Of a stretch of 64,000 bases of DNA, positions 63,227 through 64,000 are shown one piece after another. Under the pieces are notes generated by a model, which saw nothing but the letters and a program-made list of their open reading frames with translations, made no database searches and was not told where the DNA came from. The stretch is from the NCBI GenBank assembly GCA_964486935.1, contig CAZAPG010000040.1, forward strand, positions 1-64,000, in the 5' to 3' direction. The DNA comes from CAZAPG01 sp964486935 (lineage in GTDB: Bacteria; Chloroflexota; Anaerolineae; 4572-78; J111). Both the position numbers and the translations under genes were made by a program. Every line of letters begins with the position of its first letter. Positions within the stretch are counted from its first letter, which is position 1.

Positions 63227-63427
63227 ACTCAGATTATTAGGATGAACTTAAGCATAAAACTTGCTAAATACCATAATGACCTGTAAAATAATTTTAACAT
63301 TCCGTTGTAACAATTTTTGTTTTTGCCTCTCTAAAATTCCCCTGGGTCGGTCAAACCGGGCAGGCTTCAATACAATTCATAATTATCTGGTTCAAAAAAT
63401 CCTAAAAAACTCGATGCCGAGGGAGAT

Positions 63428-64000
63428 ATGAGCCAAACCACAATAACAGCAACACCTGTTACTCATTCTGCAGCAGTTTCCAAACGAACAAGAAGAGTCA
63501 AGGCGGCTATCGAAGGCTATTTGTACGTAGCGCCTACTTTGACTGTTTTGATAATTTTTGTTTTTTTACCGGTTTTTACCTCGTTCAACCTTAGCCTGAA
63601 TCGAATTGCCCCTTTTGGCAACCAGATGAGGTATGTGGGGTTAGATAACTACACCCGGCTTTTGGTCGACCCAGATTACTGGAACAGTGTACGGGTGACT
63701 CTTGTTTTCACCCTGGGGACTGTTTCAATTGGACTAATTTTGGCAGTGTTGTTAGCGGTAGCGTTGGCCTATCCGGTTAGAAACCTGTCGGGGTTGCATC
63801 GGCTGTTAATTTTTGTACCGGTGGTTATTAGTAGTGCTGTGGCCGGCGTGCTGTTCAAATGGATGTACCATCCGGTGGTGGGATATTTAAATTACTGGCT
63901 TACCTTTATTGACATTCAAGGTCCCAACTGGCTGGCCGATAAAAATTGGGCTTTGGTGGCCGTAATTATTACTTCTTTGTGGCGGCAGCTTGGCTTCAAT
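63428..64000 (+). CDS. Sugar ABC transporter permease (MalF/UgpA type), N-terminal part, cut by window edge
   Basis: 191 residues are present. After a basic 25-residue lead the first helix (YLYVAPTLTVLIIFVFLPVFTS region) and the family phrase FVGLDNYTRLL-like VGLDNYTRLLVDPDYWNSV follow, then helices 2-4 with LAYPVRNLSGLHRLLIFVPVVISSAVAGVLFKWMY. The EAA coupling loop lies beyond the window. ATG 63428 has GGGAG 2-6 nt upstream. The binding protein and the second permease are expected downstream. A polyol or glycerophosphate substrate cannot be excluded. Confidence 0.93.
   Translation, partial: MSQTTITATPVTHSAAVSKRTRRVKAAIEGYLYVAPTLTVLIIFVFLPVFTSFNLSLNRIAPFGNQMRYVGLDNYTRLLVDPDYWNSVRVTLVFTLGTVSIGLILAVLLAVALAYPVRNLSGLHRLLIFVPVVISSAVAGVLFKWMYHPVVGYLNYWLTFIDIQGPNWLADKNWALVAVIITSLWRQLGFN

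Overview
This 64 kb window reads as chromosomal DNA of a free-living bacterium, most likely a Chloroflexota member of Anaerolineae type. That placement is inference: it rests on the gene mix (a PASTA kinase lacking the usual HRD arginine, cbiMNQO under a B12 riboswitch, RecD2, very hydrophobic glycosyltransferases, RpoC with a long coiled-coil insert) and on overall composition; no rRNA or other marker is present. The ends are cut inside ftsH (left, minus strand) and inside a sugar ABC permease (right, plus strand). No tRNA, rRNA, CRISPR array, transposase or prophage was seen.

Layout. 1-3.4 kb: ftsH, a PASTA Ser/Thr kinase and a small membrane protein, all minus. 3.7-8.6 kb: nifS-type cysteine desulfurase, then a cobalamin riboswitch with terminator ahead of cbiM-cbiN-cbiQ-cbiO. 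8.6-17.3 kb: recD2, a SURF1 protein, fabF-fabH (minus), mnmG, a double zinc-ribbon membrane protein. 17.4-22.4 kb (minus): GNAT, S9 peptidase, esterase, galactokinase. 22.5-28 kb: uvrA, a PIN/Phd toxin-antitoxin pair, an internally duplicated membrane protein, an S4 protein and a stub of exonuclease III. 28-34 kb: MFS transporter, sugar-type aminotransferase, a secreted putative cysteine peptidase, a pentapeptide-repeat protein. 34-45.7 kb: uvrB, GNAT, AbiEii-like nucleotidyltransferase, methyltransferase, then an envelope-glycan cluster (epimerase, lipid flippase-like protein, two polytopic glycosyltransferases) with a Uma2 nuclease-like gene inside. 45.7-56 kb: prfB with its programmed frameshift, a candidate small RNA, a tyrosine recombinase, rpoC (no rpoB next to it), rpsU, gyrA. 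56-64 kb: DMT transporter, hutI, a nonsense-interrupted gene, hutF, an aminotransferase, a GAF histidine kinase and the start of a sugar ABC transporter.

Two cross-window patterns stand out. First, degenerate tandem arrays with a strict 7-nt (two with an 8-nt) period recur at least a dozen times, between genes and, in frame, inside recD2, uvrA and both glycosyltransferase genes. They fall into a few core-word families, each seen at two or more sites, and several intergenic copies are arranged as array plus inverted array. Second, uvrA, uvrB and gyrA carry nearly the same 17-bp imperfect palindrome just downstream of their predicted -10 boxes; it resembles the Gram-positive LexA box GAAC-N4-GTTC and suggests a shared damage regulon. 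Other inverted-repeat elements (one family at 5.8 and 53.2 kb, one 178-bp terminal-inverted-repeat element abutting hutF) add to a picture of a genome rich in small non-coding repeats.
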